In this document: positions 46,953 to 58,705 of the stretch, piece after piece | Layout of the letters: every line of letters begins with the position of its first letter | Numbering within the stretch: the first letter of the stretch is position 1 | Assembly: GCA_022385805.1 (NCBI GenBank) | Contig: MU277694.1 | Location: forward strand, 1 to 64,000 | Length of the DNA stretch: 64,000 nucleotides | DNA from: Pilatotrama ljubarskyi | Taxonomy: Eukaryota; Basidiomycota; Agaricomycetes; Polyporales; Polyporaceae | Direction of reading: 5' to 3' | Notes under the pieces: model-generated | Database searches by the model: none | What the model was told of the DNA's origin: nothing | What the model saw: only the letters and a program-made list of their open reading frames with translations | Position numbers and translations under genes: made by a program

Positions 46953-47725
46953 CCTGGAAGAGTCCCGCTAGCACAGTACTGTATGTTGGACTGCCACTGC
47001 AGCACGCTACGAAAGTAGTAACCGGGTCGTCAGACGTCCTTAACCCAGACGTAGCGGTCGAGCGCTCTCAATTCGAGGCCTGGGATCGGACAGAACGAGT
47101 ATACGAGACAAGGAACGTTGTACCAGGTCGAGAGATGGGCAGATAGCAGTCGTGCAAGATGTGGTGGCGGTAGCCTCCCTGAATCGGAGGCTGTGGGCGC
47201 ACCGCTCGATCATACTGTGCTCCAGACTTTGGGCGCCTCGCCACGCCGTACCGTCACACCGCACCCCAGGTACAACGGCGCTATCGCGCAGAACGGAGTC
47301 CATGAGCTGCTCACGCTCACATATCCAGCGCTTCTTGACATCAGAGAGGAAATTTGAATGCTGAATGCTAGATAAAACAAGGTCTACTACGACGATGCGC
47401 AGCGCCCGAAGCTTGCTGTTGTTGTTGCTACATAGATAACACGGAATAACCTAATCCTACTACTTTATAGCTAAATGAATGCAATTGCAGGTCGATGACG
47501 AGCGGGGTCGTGCTGTATGTGGGGGTTAGGCGCAAATACGATAAGCGATGCGATGCGGGGCGGGGGGCGTAGCGTGTCGTATCTAGGTCGTGATGGGTGA
47601 AAATAGCCGAAAGTCTTGGAAGGGGGTGCTAGGAGCCGCAGGTGAGTGGCGACCAGAGGTAGGAGAGCGAGAGCGGGAACCAAGGGCGGGCGCGGTGAGG
47701 GCAAGGGGTAGTGCCTCAGGAGAGA
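46953..47725. other. Region between RabGAP 5' end and membrane-protein 3' end
   Basis: No confident gene. On the minus strand 46,953-47,090 contains RALDRYVWVKD and QWQSNIQYCASG in partly open frames, which may be unplaced upstream exons of the RabGAP. A minus-strand ORF at 47040-47303 has no domains. Confidence 0.35.
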
Positions 47726-49722
47726 CTAATACCCCCGCTTCTGCCTGTAGAGCATCCGCGCACGCTCCATGCTCTCGCGCATCTCCTGGCTGGCCCACGT
47801 CGAGTTATCCTCGACGAACTTCCCTCGGATCGAACGCGTGTCCGACTCCACGGACACCCCGCGGTCAAAGCCGCTCCTTGACGGCGATGAGAAGCACGGG
47901 GGTGGGGAGTAGGGAGGGAGGCCGGGGGTGCGGCTCGAGCTCACGCCTTGGAAAGGCTGCTCGTCCTCCTCGACCCACGCGCCGGACCCGTCGTCGACCT
48001 CGTCCTCCTTGTCCTCGGACATGACGACGATCTCCTTCCCAAGCGCCTTCTGGCCTTCGGCGATGAGCTGCGCGAGGCGGTCCCCGATCCAAGACATCTG
48101 CTCATCCACGTCCGCGTCGTCGTCGGGCTTGCTCGGACTTGACCGCGAGCCACTCGCGGCGGTGAACTCGGCGGGTATGTGGGCGCGCGAGGCATACGAG
48201 GAAGACGAGGAGGCGAAGTGCGAGGTCGACGACGCCTGTGTGCGGGAGTGCGTCTTTCGGTGACGCGGAATCGTTCTCCGGCCGGCGACGTGACGGATCT
48301 TCCGTGAGCGGGGAGTCGTGGGTGCGGTGACGGCTACCTTGGGTGTTTCCTGGGCGGGAGTTTGTTCAGGCTGTAATGCCATAAGGAATTGTGCTATAGT
48401 GAATGGAAGGAAGGACTGACTTCCGGGGGTACCCATCCTCCTTGTTCGTAGGGGGGAGGTGGAAGGGGCTCAGGGTTCTTGCCGCGATCCCTCCAACTAT
48501 CCTGAAGTCAGTTCTTGCACATACAAGGTAGAGGTAGCATATACTCACAGGCGATACACAGTAAGGCCAACAGCGGTCCCGATAAGAGCCGCGCTCAGCG
48601 CAGTCGAGACAATAGAGCCAGCAAGCGTTCTCCGGCGCTTGGGGAGAGGAAGGTCTATCGATACATAAAAGTTGAGTTGGGTGGTCATGAACATACTGAA
48701 GATCGGCAAGAGGAGACGGTCCATTTAAGAGGTGCGAGGCGGTGCCCACGTGTATCGGGCATGACGGTGCGAGGAGGCCAACACGCACGATACATGCGCA
48801 TCCATATCCGCTGCAATGTTGCAGCGAAGCTGTACAGATTGTGCAGGCTGCGTCCACGCTGCGGCCCACCGGCCCAAGGACTGTATCATACGGAGGATGT
48901 GTGGAGCAATCTGAGGGCGGATGAGCGACTACCTGGAGGTAGATCGCCTCCTTTGCTCTGACAAGACGTCGCTGAGACGCACGGATCTCAAAAGAGGAAG
49001 CCAAATATTTCGGTGAGACCGGAACGAGGTCTGTGTCCTGATAGATGCCGCGAGTGAAAGTGGGCTGAGGGTGGAGGCTCCGCCCGCGTGATTGACAGCT
49101 GCAGCTCACGGTGGGCGAAGCTAACACCTCGCATGCAGAACGCCTGCAGGATGAGCGAGCATCGCCTTCTCGAGCAGGGGCGGAAAAGGTTGATGTAGCT
49201 TTTTTGGAGACACCTGGTGCACTTTGCGCGGGGTCTATCCAGCTCCGCAGAGTTGCTCACACCCGTACCGCACAAGGTCTGAAGACTCGGAGGTAAGGGG
49301 CATGTCGTCTCTGGGACGAGAGGGAACAGACGAGAACACCATCGGCGCCCCGCGACACAGAAGGGAAGCGAGATGAAGTGATAGATTAGGATGTTTTGCT
49401 CACCTGCGACCATCTCCTCGACCTCGTCTTGCTCTGCCGACTCGGCTGCCATGTCTCTGTACTTTGCTGGTGTGTCGAGATAGCCGCTGGTGGACGTGTG
49501 CATGGGCGCAGGAAGACTGGGCTCAGCGGAAGAGGGAACCCATCCCCTTTTCCTGGACAGGGGAGGCAGGAGGGATGGAGAGGGGGGGCGGCGGCGCGGA
49601 GCGGCGGAATGCTGGACGTCAGTGTCATAATGAAGCTTGGGAGGAGGCGCCGGCTGTTGAGCAACAGCGAACGGATTGGTGATGCCGGGGACGGAGAGGC
49701 TGAAGCTAAACGAAAAGACCAT
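47726..49722 (-). CDS. Single-pass membrane protein, uncharacterised
   Basis: Exon 1 (49722-49404) reads MVFSFSFSLSVPGITNPFAV, a disordered stretch, GYLDTPAKYRDMAAES and DEVEEMVA. Its phase-1 end fits the exon starting at 48654 exactly, giving DLPLPKRRRTLAGSIVSTAL and a TM helix (LSAALIGTAVGLTVYRLW), then RDRGKNPEPLPPPPYEQGGW. A further intron (donor in PPE, acceptor before PEQTPAQETPKV) leads to a basic, disordered region and a conserved-looking MSWIGDRLAQLIAEGQKALG, ending MLYRQKRGY. About 400 aa. I do not know its function. The joining intron would be 749 nt, more than ten times the local norm; the alternative is two genes, with the second starting at MFMTTQLNF (48694). Confidence 0.6.
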
Positions 49723-50773
49723 GGCGAGCAAGGGAGCGACGAGCGGAGGAGAGCGTTGAGGAGACGACGAGAGAAAGGACGATCTCGAGGACGGCGACAC
49801 CGTCGAGCTCGCTGCAGGCAAACCACGCGCCCGGCGCACACAACCAACCTTGTCGCCCGCACCGACCGACGCCGGCCGGGCCCGGCCGTCAGCCGCCGGG
49901 GGTAAGCGCCCGGCGATGGTGGCCGACAGACGCCCGGCCCCGGGGGGACCGGCCGGCGATGGGGGAGGAAGGGGCGAGAAGGAGGAACGTCGCGGAAGCA
50001 AAAAAGATATGATTTGCCGGAGAGCGCGGGTGGCGTCAGAGCAACGGGCGTGATGGGGAGGAGAGGAAGATGTCCGGGCGGACGAATGCCTGCGACTGGG
50101 CGAGATTTCGTGACGGACGCGCGGCGATCAGCTGGGTGCGGCCTGCCCCTTTTGTCTACACTCGAGACGACTGCCTGGCGCGGGAGGGGCGAGCCAATGG
50201 GCGGAGGGCCTGCGGGCGTGTTCAGAACACAAGACGGATGGCGCGGCCGCGCGCGAGTGCCTGGCCTCGTCCGCGCAGCTGCACTCTCTGCGCCCTCGGT
50301 CTACGACTCGCACCTGTCAGCGCGCGCCGGTACAAATGCACGCGTCGCGTTCCGCCCGGTAATCTACTCGACCACCTCTGCTGCAAGCCCCCGCCAGGGA
50401 CCATCCGTCGCGGCGAATTCCACAGACTTACGTGCTATTTCTTTTGCCATTGCGCTAACCGAGCGTCCCGGTGTGAACGCGTCCTCCACTTAAGCGGAAA
50501 GTGCGACCCGTCGTCCAGCCCCGCCCTCCCGCTTACCACACTCCTCGCATCGCCCAAGTCCTTCCTCCTGATTGCACCCTTCCTTCTCGTCTTCCCAACA
50601 CCTCCCCGTCCCTTGCTTTCTTCTCTGGTGCTCCATCGCGCCTTTCCAGGCATGGCCCGTATGTACACCGCTTCCGCTTTCTATCACCTCGAGCTCATCC
50701 CGCCCTCTTTTTCTTCTCTTCTCATCCTCCTTCCTCACATCCAGCCCTAGCCTCTTCCTCGCTTTCGTCTGCG
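49723..50773. other. 1-kb divergent promoter region
   Basis: Lies between the membrane-protein gene and the FAD monooxygenase, which are transcribed away from each other. It is GC-rich with many overlapping shadow ORFs and C/T-rich tracts from about 50,520 to 50,770 just before the monooxygenase ATG, typical of fungal 5' leaders. No further gene is supported. Confidence 0.4.
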
Positions 50774-53354
50774 ATGCCCCAGGTGGACCGTTCTGCCGCG
50801 CTCACGCTCGACTTTCTGGTGATCGGTGGAGGTCAGTCTCCCAGCGCCACAATCCTCATCCCTCCAACCTCGATCGGCGCCTGCCCATCACGCTCGCCCT
50901 GCGTGCGCGATCTGCACTCCTTGTGGGCCTCTGTGGGGGGCTCACTCGGCGGCGCCGTGCCCGTTGTGTGTCCAAAATGAACTGACAGCGTGCTCTCACA
51001 GGCATCGGGGGCCTCGCCGTCGCGTATGTCCTTAGCAAGGCCGGACACCGCGTCCGCGTTCTCGAGCGACGCGACTTGAACGCCCCAGGCGGCGGACACC
51101 GCGTCCCCCCGAACATGAGCAAGATCCTACGACAGTGGATCGGCGAAGAGGAACTGATGAAGGTCTCTACAAGATGCGTCGGCACGCCCTTCCACCACCG
51201 TAAGTCCTCGTCCGCTCCGCACTTCCCCCTCCCTCGCCGTCCTCTTCCGTCTCTGCGACGCTCTCGCGTGGTGCTGGTTATCTCCTAGACGCTCTGCAGG
51301 GTCTCGTGTCCACCCTTATTGTCTTCCCCTCCGTACAACTCGCCCAGAGGCCTCGCGCGCTGCGGTTCCGCTGTCACTGCCGTCATGGCACGGCTGGTCT
51401 TCGGGGAAGCCCTCCCGCGACATGTCTTTCGCGGACAGCCAGTCGTCCGCCGTGCCACGGACACGTCGGCGGGCTTCTCCCCAGCAGCCTCCTTCCTCCG
51501 CGGACGCGAACGCTGCGGTTGTGGAAGGCGTATCGACGCCCACCACGTTCGCCGAGGCCGGGCCCCGACAGATCCGATTGCCACGGCCGTCCTCCGCCAC
51601 GTTGCCGTCGCAATATCGGGTAGCGGCGCTGCCCCGAGTTGGTACGCGGTCGCATACGTAAATCGCAGCGTCTTACCCGATCGCGCGAATCTCCTCGCTC
51701 TGATCCACCGGCCGGACGCGGAAGACGCGTCCGGTCACTTTGGTCACTGTAATTGACCGGTGTCGGAGCGGATGCCTTTTTTGCGCTCTATCTTTTGTTG
51801 CTTGCATCTACATCTTCCATTGATGAGGGGCGCATGCTGACTTGTGTTATGCAGTACGAACAGGAGACCTCGTCGGCTACCTCCACTGGAAGCCAGCCGT
51901 CATGGCGGAGACCGGCGGAGACTTCCTGCTGATGCACGTACGTCCCAGGCATGCGACAGGCCGCATCACTCCATGGATTTAACATGAGCGCCGTATGCAG
52001 CACGACGACATCATCCGGATACTCTACAAGCTCGCCACGGGCGCCGGCGCGCGAGTCGACTTCAACACCGAGGTCGTGTCAATACAACAGGGGTCGGACA
52101 GCATCCCGAACCCGAGCGTCACGCTCGCCAACGGCGAAGTGCTCACCGCCGACATGCTCATAGGGGCCGACGGCTACCGAAGTATAGCGAGGGAGGTCGT
52201 CCTCGAAGATGAGGACATGGTCAAGCCCGGCGGGATGACGCTGTACACCGGCGTCGTGAAGGCTGAGGACATGCTGAAGGACCCGGAGCTCCGACCATAC
52301 GTCCTCTCCGATGAGGTGAGCCCCGTCGCGTTCCGTGTCTCGGCCTGCGGCCTGCATACTCAATGGCGCGCAGTGGGCTATCTGGATGGGACCGCACCGC
52401 AGTGTTTGCGGTACGTACTTGATCTTTCGACCAAGCTTCTCTGATGCTTATCACGATTCTCTTCTCAGGACATCCCGTGGTGCGCAATCTCCCGCGTAGA
52501 TGTTTCCCCGAGCTTCCATCTGACAGCTGTCATTGCATCCGTCTTCTAGCGCGCTAAAAAGGAGTACTTCTTCCATGTTTACTCTTGGTACAACAAGGAT
52601 GGACAGGAGCAGGGCGGCGAGGAGAGCTGGGACGAGCTCTTCCCGACGGAGAAGCTGAACATCGAGGGCCATGGGCCAAAGTACGCTTTCTGGCATCATT
52701 CTACAGGAAGACACGCTTACGCTTCCCGTCCGCAGAGTGCAGCGGCTCATCAAGATGGCGCCGCACCTCATTCGCACGCGCTTCATGACCCGTCCAGGTG
52801 GTATCGACGACTGGGTCGACGCTACCGGCCGAATCGTGCTTTTAGGCGATGCGGCGCATCCGTCATTCGTGAGTACCTCCACGCTCCCTTATCTGCCCAG
52901 ACCACCCGCTGACAGGTCGCGGCACGACGCACAGCCCGGGGGCTCCCACCCGGCCAGCATGGCGATCGAGGATGCGGTCGTGTTCGGCTCGCTCTTCTCG
53001 CACCTGCGCATGATGGACCAGATCGGTTCGTTCACGAGCGCATACCAGGAGCTGCGCCAACGGCGGTGCGAGCTCGTGAAGCTCGCGGACATCGCGAACG
53101 CGCAGATGGTCGCGATGCCGGACGGCCCGCAGGCGGAGGCGCGCGACGAGGACATGCGCCGGCGCAAGGACGAGTGGGACGAGGGCACGCTCAAGGCGCA
53201 GTTCGAGGAGATCGCGGAAATCTTCCTGTACGACGCGGGCGACGCCGCGGAGGAGTGGTGGGTCAATTGGGGCCGCTTCAGCCAGACCGCGCGCGAGCAG
53301 CCGCACCTCGTCAACTTTGGCAACTTCGCGACCGTCACCGTCTCCGAGGACTAG
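50774..53354 (+). CDS. FAD-dependent monooxygenase (salicylate hydroxylase-like)
   Basis: Flavin aromatic-hydroxylase-type enzyme using NAD(P)H and oxygen. MPQVDRSAALTLDFLVIGGG joins IGGLAVAYVLSKAGHRVRVL across an intron, giving the GxGxxG dinucleotide fold. Later exons: GHRVPPNMSKILRQWIGEEE, RTGDLVGYLHWKPAVMAETG, LLMH, DIIRILYKLATGAGARVDFN, LIGADGYRSIAREVVL (DG motif), WAIWMGPHRSVC, KKEYFFHVYSWYNKDGQEQG, RIVLLGDAAHPSF (GD motif) and SMAIEDAVVFGSLF, ending FGNFATVTVSED. About 480 aa, some nine exons. The intron between GTPFHH and LRTGD is about 656 nt (51200-51855), an outlier. At HPSF the acceptor giving PGGSHPASM is the one that keeps the family pattern. Substrate unknown. Confidence 0.85.
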
Positions 53355-54320
53355 GTGCACGCGCGGCGGCCCCGTTCGGTCGCTCATGATCAGAACGGCC
53401 TTGTAAATGGTGCGTGTGTCTTTTCTTCCCGGTGCGTTTGCCGACGTCAAGCTGAGTTGGTCGTTCGGCGCGCAGACCCAGGACATGTCTTTACGTTACG
53501 ACCCGCATGACCGCCACGCCGTGTTCACCCACTCTCGCCTGCACGCTGTCGCCCTGCTCTGCTCACGGACCGCCTGCGCCGTACCGCAGACGGTCCCTTC
53601 CTCACCTAGACCCTCTTCTGCGTAGTCACAGATATCTATGTCTCCCCCAGTGTTCCCCGCCATGCCCCCCTCCGTATAGCCCCGAGATCCTCTGCCTTCG
53701 AACGCATCTCCTACCGTTGCCCCTCTACGCCAGCCCAGCTATTCTTGCACCCAAAGCCCGTTCCGATACCCCGCATGTGCTCCCCTCACGGATCCGGAAT
53801 GTCGCTAGCTGGTGCGCTGCTGCACCTACATTATGATCCAAGTTATCGGATGGCTTCCCCATTCCTCGTAGTAGTACATTCTCGGTCTTCCCCTTGTTGC
53901 AAAAAATTCACAGAAGGATGACGGACCCTAACCATCGCGCTGATATCATGCCCTCATCATTGAAGGGCTCGCCCAGACATGCCGATAACACGGAGCCTAG
54001 AGGAGAGGATCTACTACTGAGGGCGTGCTAAAACTTTGCAGCACGCTAGACTACAATACGACCACCCTGCGCACGTTCCGGCTGCAGATCATCCTCGTGC
54101 TTTCATTTGTATGCTGATACAACAGATTTCTTGGATGCTTCCTTCCGCCTCGCCTTCAATTGCGCCGTCTGCACGGCGCGTCGAACCTTCCACCGTACCC
54201 GCCCCTTGCCCGTTCCTGTTTTCCTACAGCCGATCTACGTACAATGATTTTTGCGAGGCCTCATGACGGCCCGGTGAACCCCCTCTGTGAAGCTCCGGTC
54301 CCTCCCTCCTGAGTCATCCC
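53355..54320. other. Convergent 3' region, no gene seen
   Basis: Almost 1 kb between the stops of the FAD monooxygenase and ATIC genes. Short ORFs only; C/T-rich stretches at 53,620-53,760. Confidence 0.4.
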
Positions 54321-56567
54321 TCAATGGTGGAACAGGCGCAGGGACGTGTGCGCGAACACGATCCCGTGCTCGTCAGCGGCCTTGATGCACTCGGCGTCCA
54401 TGACGCTCCCGCTCGGCGCCGCGAGGTACCTGACGCCGCTCCGCCGGGCGCGGTGCACGTTATCCGGGAACGGGAAGAACGCGTCACTCGAGCACGCGAC
54501 GCCGTCGAGCTGGCGCATGTGGTCCGCGCGCTCTGCCGCCGTGAGCGGCTCGGGGACCGACTCAAAGAGCGCCTCCCACTGGGCCTTCTCGCTGCCCTCG
54601 AGCGGCTCGCCTGCGACGAAGAGGTCGATCGCGTTCGCCTTCTCGGCGCGCTTGACGCCCTTCTTGAAGGGGAGCGCGAGCACGCGCGGGTGGTGCCGCA
54701 GCCACCAGAGGTCAGCCTTCGTGCCCGCGAGCCGCGTGCAGTGGATGCGCGACTGCTGGCCGGCACCGATGCCGATGGTGGCACCGCGGTAGGCGTACGC
54801 GACGCTGTTCGACTGCGTGTACTTGAGCGCAAGCGTCGCGACGATGAGGTCCGTAAGGGCCTGGTTGTTCAGCTGCAATGAAGGTTCGTGATCAGGCTAG
54901 AGCCCGCGGGAGTAGGGTATCAGAGGATCCGAACGTACCTCCTTGTTCTTGGTGACGATGTTGGAGAAGAGGCTCGCATCGATCTTCGCATCGTTCCGAC
55001 GCTGCTGGAGGGAGACGCCGTACACTTGGCGGGTCTCGATATCCGCAGGCTTGTAGGCGGGATCGATCTGCACGGGGACATCCAAGATCATTAAGACTCA
55101 GAAGTTTTTGGGGCGGGAGGTTCTGATACGGACTTGGAGAACACAGTACTTGCCACCCTTCTTCTTTGAGAGAACTTCAAGAGCTTCTGGCGAGTAACCA
55201 GGCGCAATGATGCCGTCGGAAACCTCCCGTGAGATGATGCGTGCAGTTGCGAGGTCGCAAGGCGCAGAAAGTGCGATGAAGTCACCAAAAGACGACATGC
55301 GGTCAGCGCCTGCCACAACGATCAGGGTGGGCCTTCGCGAGAAGTATCGGTTGGCGTACCTCGGGCCCGTGCATATGCGCACGCGAGAGAGGTCAGCGGC
55401 TCCTTGAGATCGTCTACGCCGTATACTTGCTTCTCCACATCGTTCAACTCAAGACCGACGGCAGCACCAGCAGGCGAGACATGCTTGAAGGAAGCGGCCG
55501 CAGGGAGGTTCAATGCCTCCGACAACTCCTTCACGAGCCCCCAGGAGTTCAGAGCGTCCAACAGATTGATATATCCGGGGGAGCCACAGAGCGCTGAAAA
55601 TAGCGCGTGACATTAGACACAGCGCTGGCGGGTGGGGACGGACACCTGCGGCTTACCCTTGAACGGCAGCTCGCCCTCCGTGACGTACGCCTGTGCGGGT
55701 TTCTGGTGCGGATTTGCGCCATAGCGGAGCGCCATGCGCTGAACGGGACCAGCCAACTTCTCTGCAGGGAGGTCCGACGACGCATACTGCTCCCTGAAGT
55801 ATCCGCTGATCGCGTCGTCGTACTTGGCCGTCATTTCGAAAGCCTTCAGAGCGAGCTTGCTGCGGAGTGCCTGGCCAACATCACCGTTGCCCTGCTTCCA
55901 TGCCGCGAGGAACTCCGTGTAGTCGGCAGGGTCAGAGAGTACGGAGACACGCTCATGGTTCTTCGCCGCCGCGCGCAGCAGAGTCACTCCACCGATGTCA
56001 ATCTCCTCGACGGCGTCAGCAAGGCTGCAGCCGGGCTTGGCAATAGTGTCGGTGAAGGGATAGAGGTTGCAAACGACGACGGAGATGGGCGAGATACCCT
56101 GGGCCTTGAGGTCCGCCTCATCCGAAGGAATGGAGCGGGCGAGGATACCTGATCGGACCCATTGTTAGCGGATTGACGCAGGTCCCATCGCGACGCGACT
56201 TTTAATGGAGGCATGGCTGGGAGAAAGAGAACGTACCGCCGTGAACGGCAGGATGAAGGGTCTTCACTCGGCCACCGAGCATTTCAGGAGCCTTGGTGAT
56301 GTCCGACACATCTCTACAACCTCCTTCAGTTTTCACATCTTCGCAAAATGACGACGAACGCACTCGATAGGAATGCCCGCCTCCCTGATCTTCTTCGCGG
56401 TACCACCAGAGCCCAAGAGGCGCACGCCGGCGCTATGGAGTCCTCCCGCGAGCTCGAGGAGGTTCGTCTTGTCGTAGACGGAGAGCAGCGCTTTCGGACA
56501 TCGGTTAGTCAGTAACGCATGCAATGCGCTCGGTGCTGCTGCGAAAGCCCACCGATTGGTGCAGACA
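54321..56567 (-). CDS. ADE17: Bifunctional AICAR transformylase/IMP cyclohydrolase (ATIC)
   Basis: Last two steps of de novo purine synthesis in the cytosol: AICAR to FAICAR with 10-formyl-THF, then ring closure to IMP. Tiny first exon (MSAPI) spliced to [20 protein letters not shown] and [39 protein letters not shown] then marks the cyclohydrolase domain with [14 protein letters not shown]. The transformylase half has [46 protein letters not shown] (Lys-His catalytic pair), [56 protein letters not shown] and the end [11 protein letters not shown]. About 600 aa, the usual size. It shares a 517-bp divergent promoter with ZIM17. Confidence 0.95.
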
Positions 56568-57084
56568 TGGTGGTCGAGAGGAGTGGGGAGAGGGCTTGCT
56601 GGACGCGGAGCCTTTGACTCGCCCGGACACCCTGGGGAACTCAAAATTCGCCGCCACCGTCGATCGCGATCTCACTTTGATTGCTTCGCGATAGGCTGCT
56701 ACTGTCAGTATATCTATCGGAAGGTATTCCACATTGACCGCTGTGTATATAATCCTGCTAGCTTGCGCTCTCAAGATTTCACGAGGCAGGGAAACACTTG
56801 CGCAAAGGCCAGCAAGCGTGCTCATACACTGTACAACATGAGCTATGGACGCAACCAGGACTCAGAGATCGTGATTCGTGACGGTTGGAACTCGATCGCC
56901 GCCAGGCCAAAGGGATCTATATCTGCCACGTGCTTTGGAGCTTAGTAAGCAGAATATTGGCCGTACGCAACGACCACTGCCTCCAGCGGACCTCTGCACA
57001 TACGACTCCTAGGCTCTTTAGCAGCCTTCTCCTCTACCATTTCGCCTACCGATCTCGACGCACTCTTTCACCAGTACCCTTGCG
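56568..57084. promoter_or_regulatory. Divergent promoter of ATIC and ZIM17
   Basis: 517 bp separate the two start codons. No gene or strong named motif seen; it must serve both directions. Confidence 0.45.
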
Positions 57085-57684
57085 ATGTTCTCGTTACGCC
57101 AAGCCACCGCTCTCCTCTGGCAGCCAGTGACCGGTGTCTCCCGAACCGCTGCTCAGACACCTACACCATGGGCATTGCGGGCACTCAGGCTTCCTGCAAC
57201 CACTCGCGCGCTGTCCTCATCATCACCCCACGCAAAGGACCCAGCGGCGGCAGCTGAACCTCAACTATCGCCGGACGAACGTGCAGCTAGCGCAGAACCC
57301 TCTTCTGCATCATCCGAGCCCCAGACCCACCTATCGTTCAAGCTACCTGAACCCCGACTGTCCTTGACTTTCACCTGCACAGTAGAAGCGTGTCATACTC
57401 GGTCTACACATCAGTTCACTCGAAGGAGTTACGAGAGAGGCATCGTCATTGTCCAGTGCCCTGGCTGCAAGAATCGGTATGTGCTGCACATCATTCTCAG
57501 TGCTACACCCGCTGATCACGAGGATTTCGTAAGACATCTTATTGCGGACCACCTAGGGTGGTTCAAGGAGAGCACCAAGGACGGCAAGCTGAAGACGGTC
57601 GAGGATCTGGTGCGTGCAAAGGGCGAGAAGGTCAAGAGGGGCAGGATAGAAGATGGAGGCGTTGTCGAGTACACACCGGAATGA
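57085..57684 (+). CDS. ZIM17: DNL-type zinc-finger mitochondrial protein (Zim17/Tim15/Hep1)
   Basis: Matrix chaperone that keeps mitochondrial Hsp70 soluble, needed for protein import and Fe-S cluster assembly. The N-terminus is a mitochondrial presequence (Arg/Ser/Ala-rich, few acids, ending near ALSSSSPHA). The zinc finger reads LTFTCTVEACHTRSTHQFTR, IVIVQCPGCKNR and, after removing a 57-nt intron (donor GTATGT at 57479, acceptor AAG), RHLIADHLGWF, the canonical DNL sequence. The intron is a multiple of three without a stop, so the unspliced frame also stays open. About 180 aa. Ends VVEYTPE. Confidence 0.9.
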   Translation: MFSLRQATALLWQPVTGVSRTAAQTPTPWALRALRLPATTRALSSSSPHAKDPAAAAEPQLSPDERAASAEPSSASSEPQTHLSFKLPEPRLSLTFTCTVEACHTRSTHQFTRRSYERGIVIVQCPGCKNRYVLHIILSATPADHEDFVRHLIADHLGWFKESTKDGKLKTVEDLVRAKGEKVKRGRIEDGGVVEYTPE

Positions 57685-57980
57685 TTGGACAGGAGGCGTC
57701 TTCTCTTACCTTATTCACCGTTAATACTATCATGGATCACTCACCACTTTCTCTAGCATGCCGGTCTTCAGACTTACCTTGAAGTAGGAAAGTATGCCTC
57801 GTAAGCTTGATCCGCAAGTAAGGTGAGATGATGTATAATGATACAGCAAGATAGTAGCAACAGGACTGAGCATGCAAGAAACGAGAGCATAGGGCACACG
57901 CAGACAGCCGGCCAGAAGCCGAGCTGGAAAGTACAGAGCAAGGGTTCCGTGGCAGCGGATTTCCCATGCGACGTGGTCCT

Positions 57981-58620
57981 CTAATTTTGACTCTGGGTCT
58001 GGTTCTCCTGGTTCTCCTCAGGCGGCACGACGCCAGCTTTGACGAGTAGATCGTCAAGCTCACCAGACTGGTGCACTGCGTCCACTGCGTGAGCACGGCA
58101 ATACTATAAACAGGCGCCGGACACGTACTATTGATCAGGATGTCACACCCGCCAACAAACTCGCCGTTTACATACAGCTGAGGAATCGTGGGCCAATCCC
58201 TGAGTGACTCTATGTCAGCCGCAGGAACAGAACGACTGAAGACGGATACGTACGAGAACTCCTTGATGCCCTGTCGAAGCTCACTGTCCTCCAAGACGTC
58301 GAAAGTCTTCATCTTCTCGGGTGGTACGCCATGGATGTCCAACACTTGCACCGCTGCCCTCGAGAAGCCACACTGAGGGGCCTCGGGGGTACCCTTCATG
58401 AACAGGACAACTGGTGTTGACGAAACCGCCTGCTGGATCTTGTTCCGGGCCTCCTGGGTGAGGTACCGCCGGGCGAAGGCGAGCGAGGGAGATGCGAGTG
58501 CAAGAGCTGGCGTCCGGGCGGGCGCACGGAGAGCAGTGAACTGCACAGACGTTAGATGCGACCTATAGCCTGCAAATGTGCATGTCAACATACCGAAGTA
58601 CGGAGAGCTGTCCTGAACAT
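57981..58620 (-). CDS. GRX5: Mitochondrial monothiol glutaredoxin
   Basis: Glutathione-ligated Fe-S carrier in the mitochondrial matrix. Exon 1 MFRTALRTS, then [20 protein letters not shown] and [18 protein letters not shown], which together form a presequence and the domain start. Core: [20 protein letters not shown] (monothiol CGFS site), [13 protein letters not shown] loop, [20 protein letters not shown] and, after the last intron, the expected N-M joint then [14 protein letters not shown]. The tail [13 protein letters not shown] is family-variable. About 150 aa, five exons. It ends 297 bp from ZIM17, tail to tail, and starts 262 bp from POL1, head to head. Confidence 0.9.
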
Positions 58621-58705
58621 GGTGGTGAGAGACAAGGGTGCGTGGCAGTATGAGGACTGGTGCTGAGTGAGAGACTCTCGGAAACCCGGCGTAAGTGTGC
58701 TCCTC

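Noticed and set aside
51285..51756. ORFs on both strands inside the long monooxygenase intron
   Set aside because: No domains or family match by eye, and they would interrupt a well conserved protein reading; treated as intron content.
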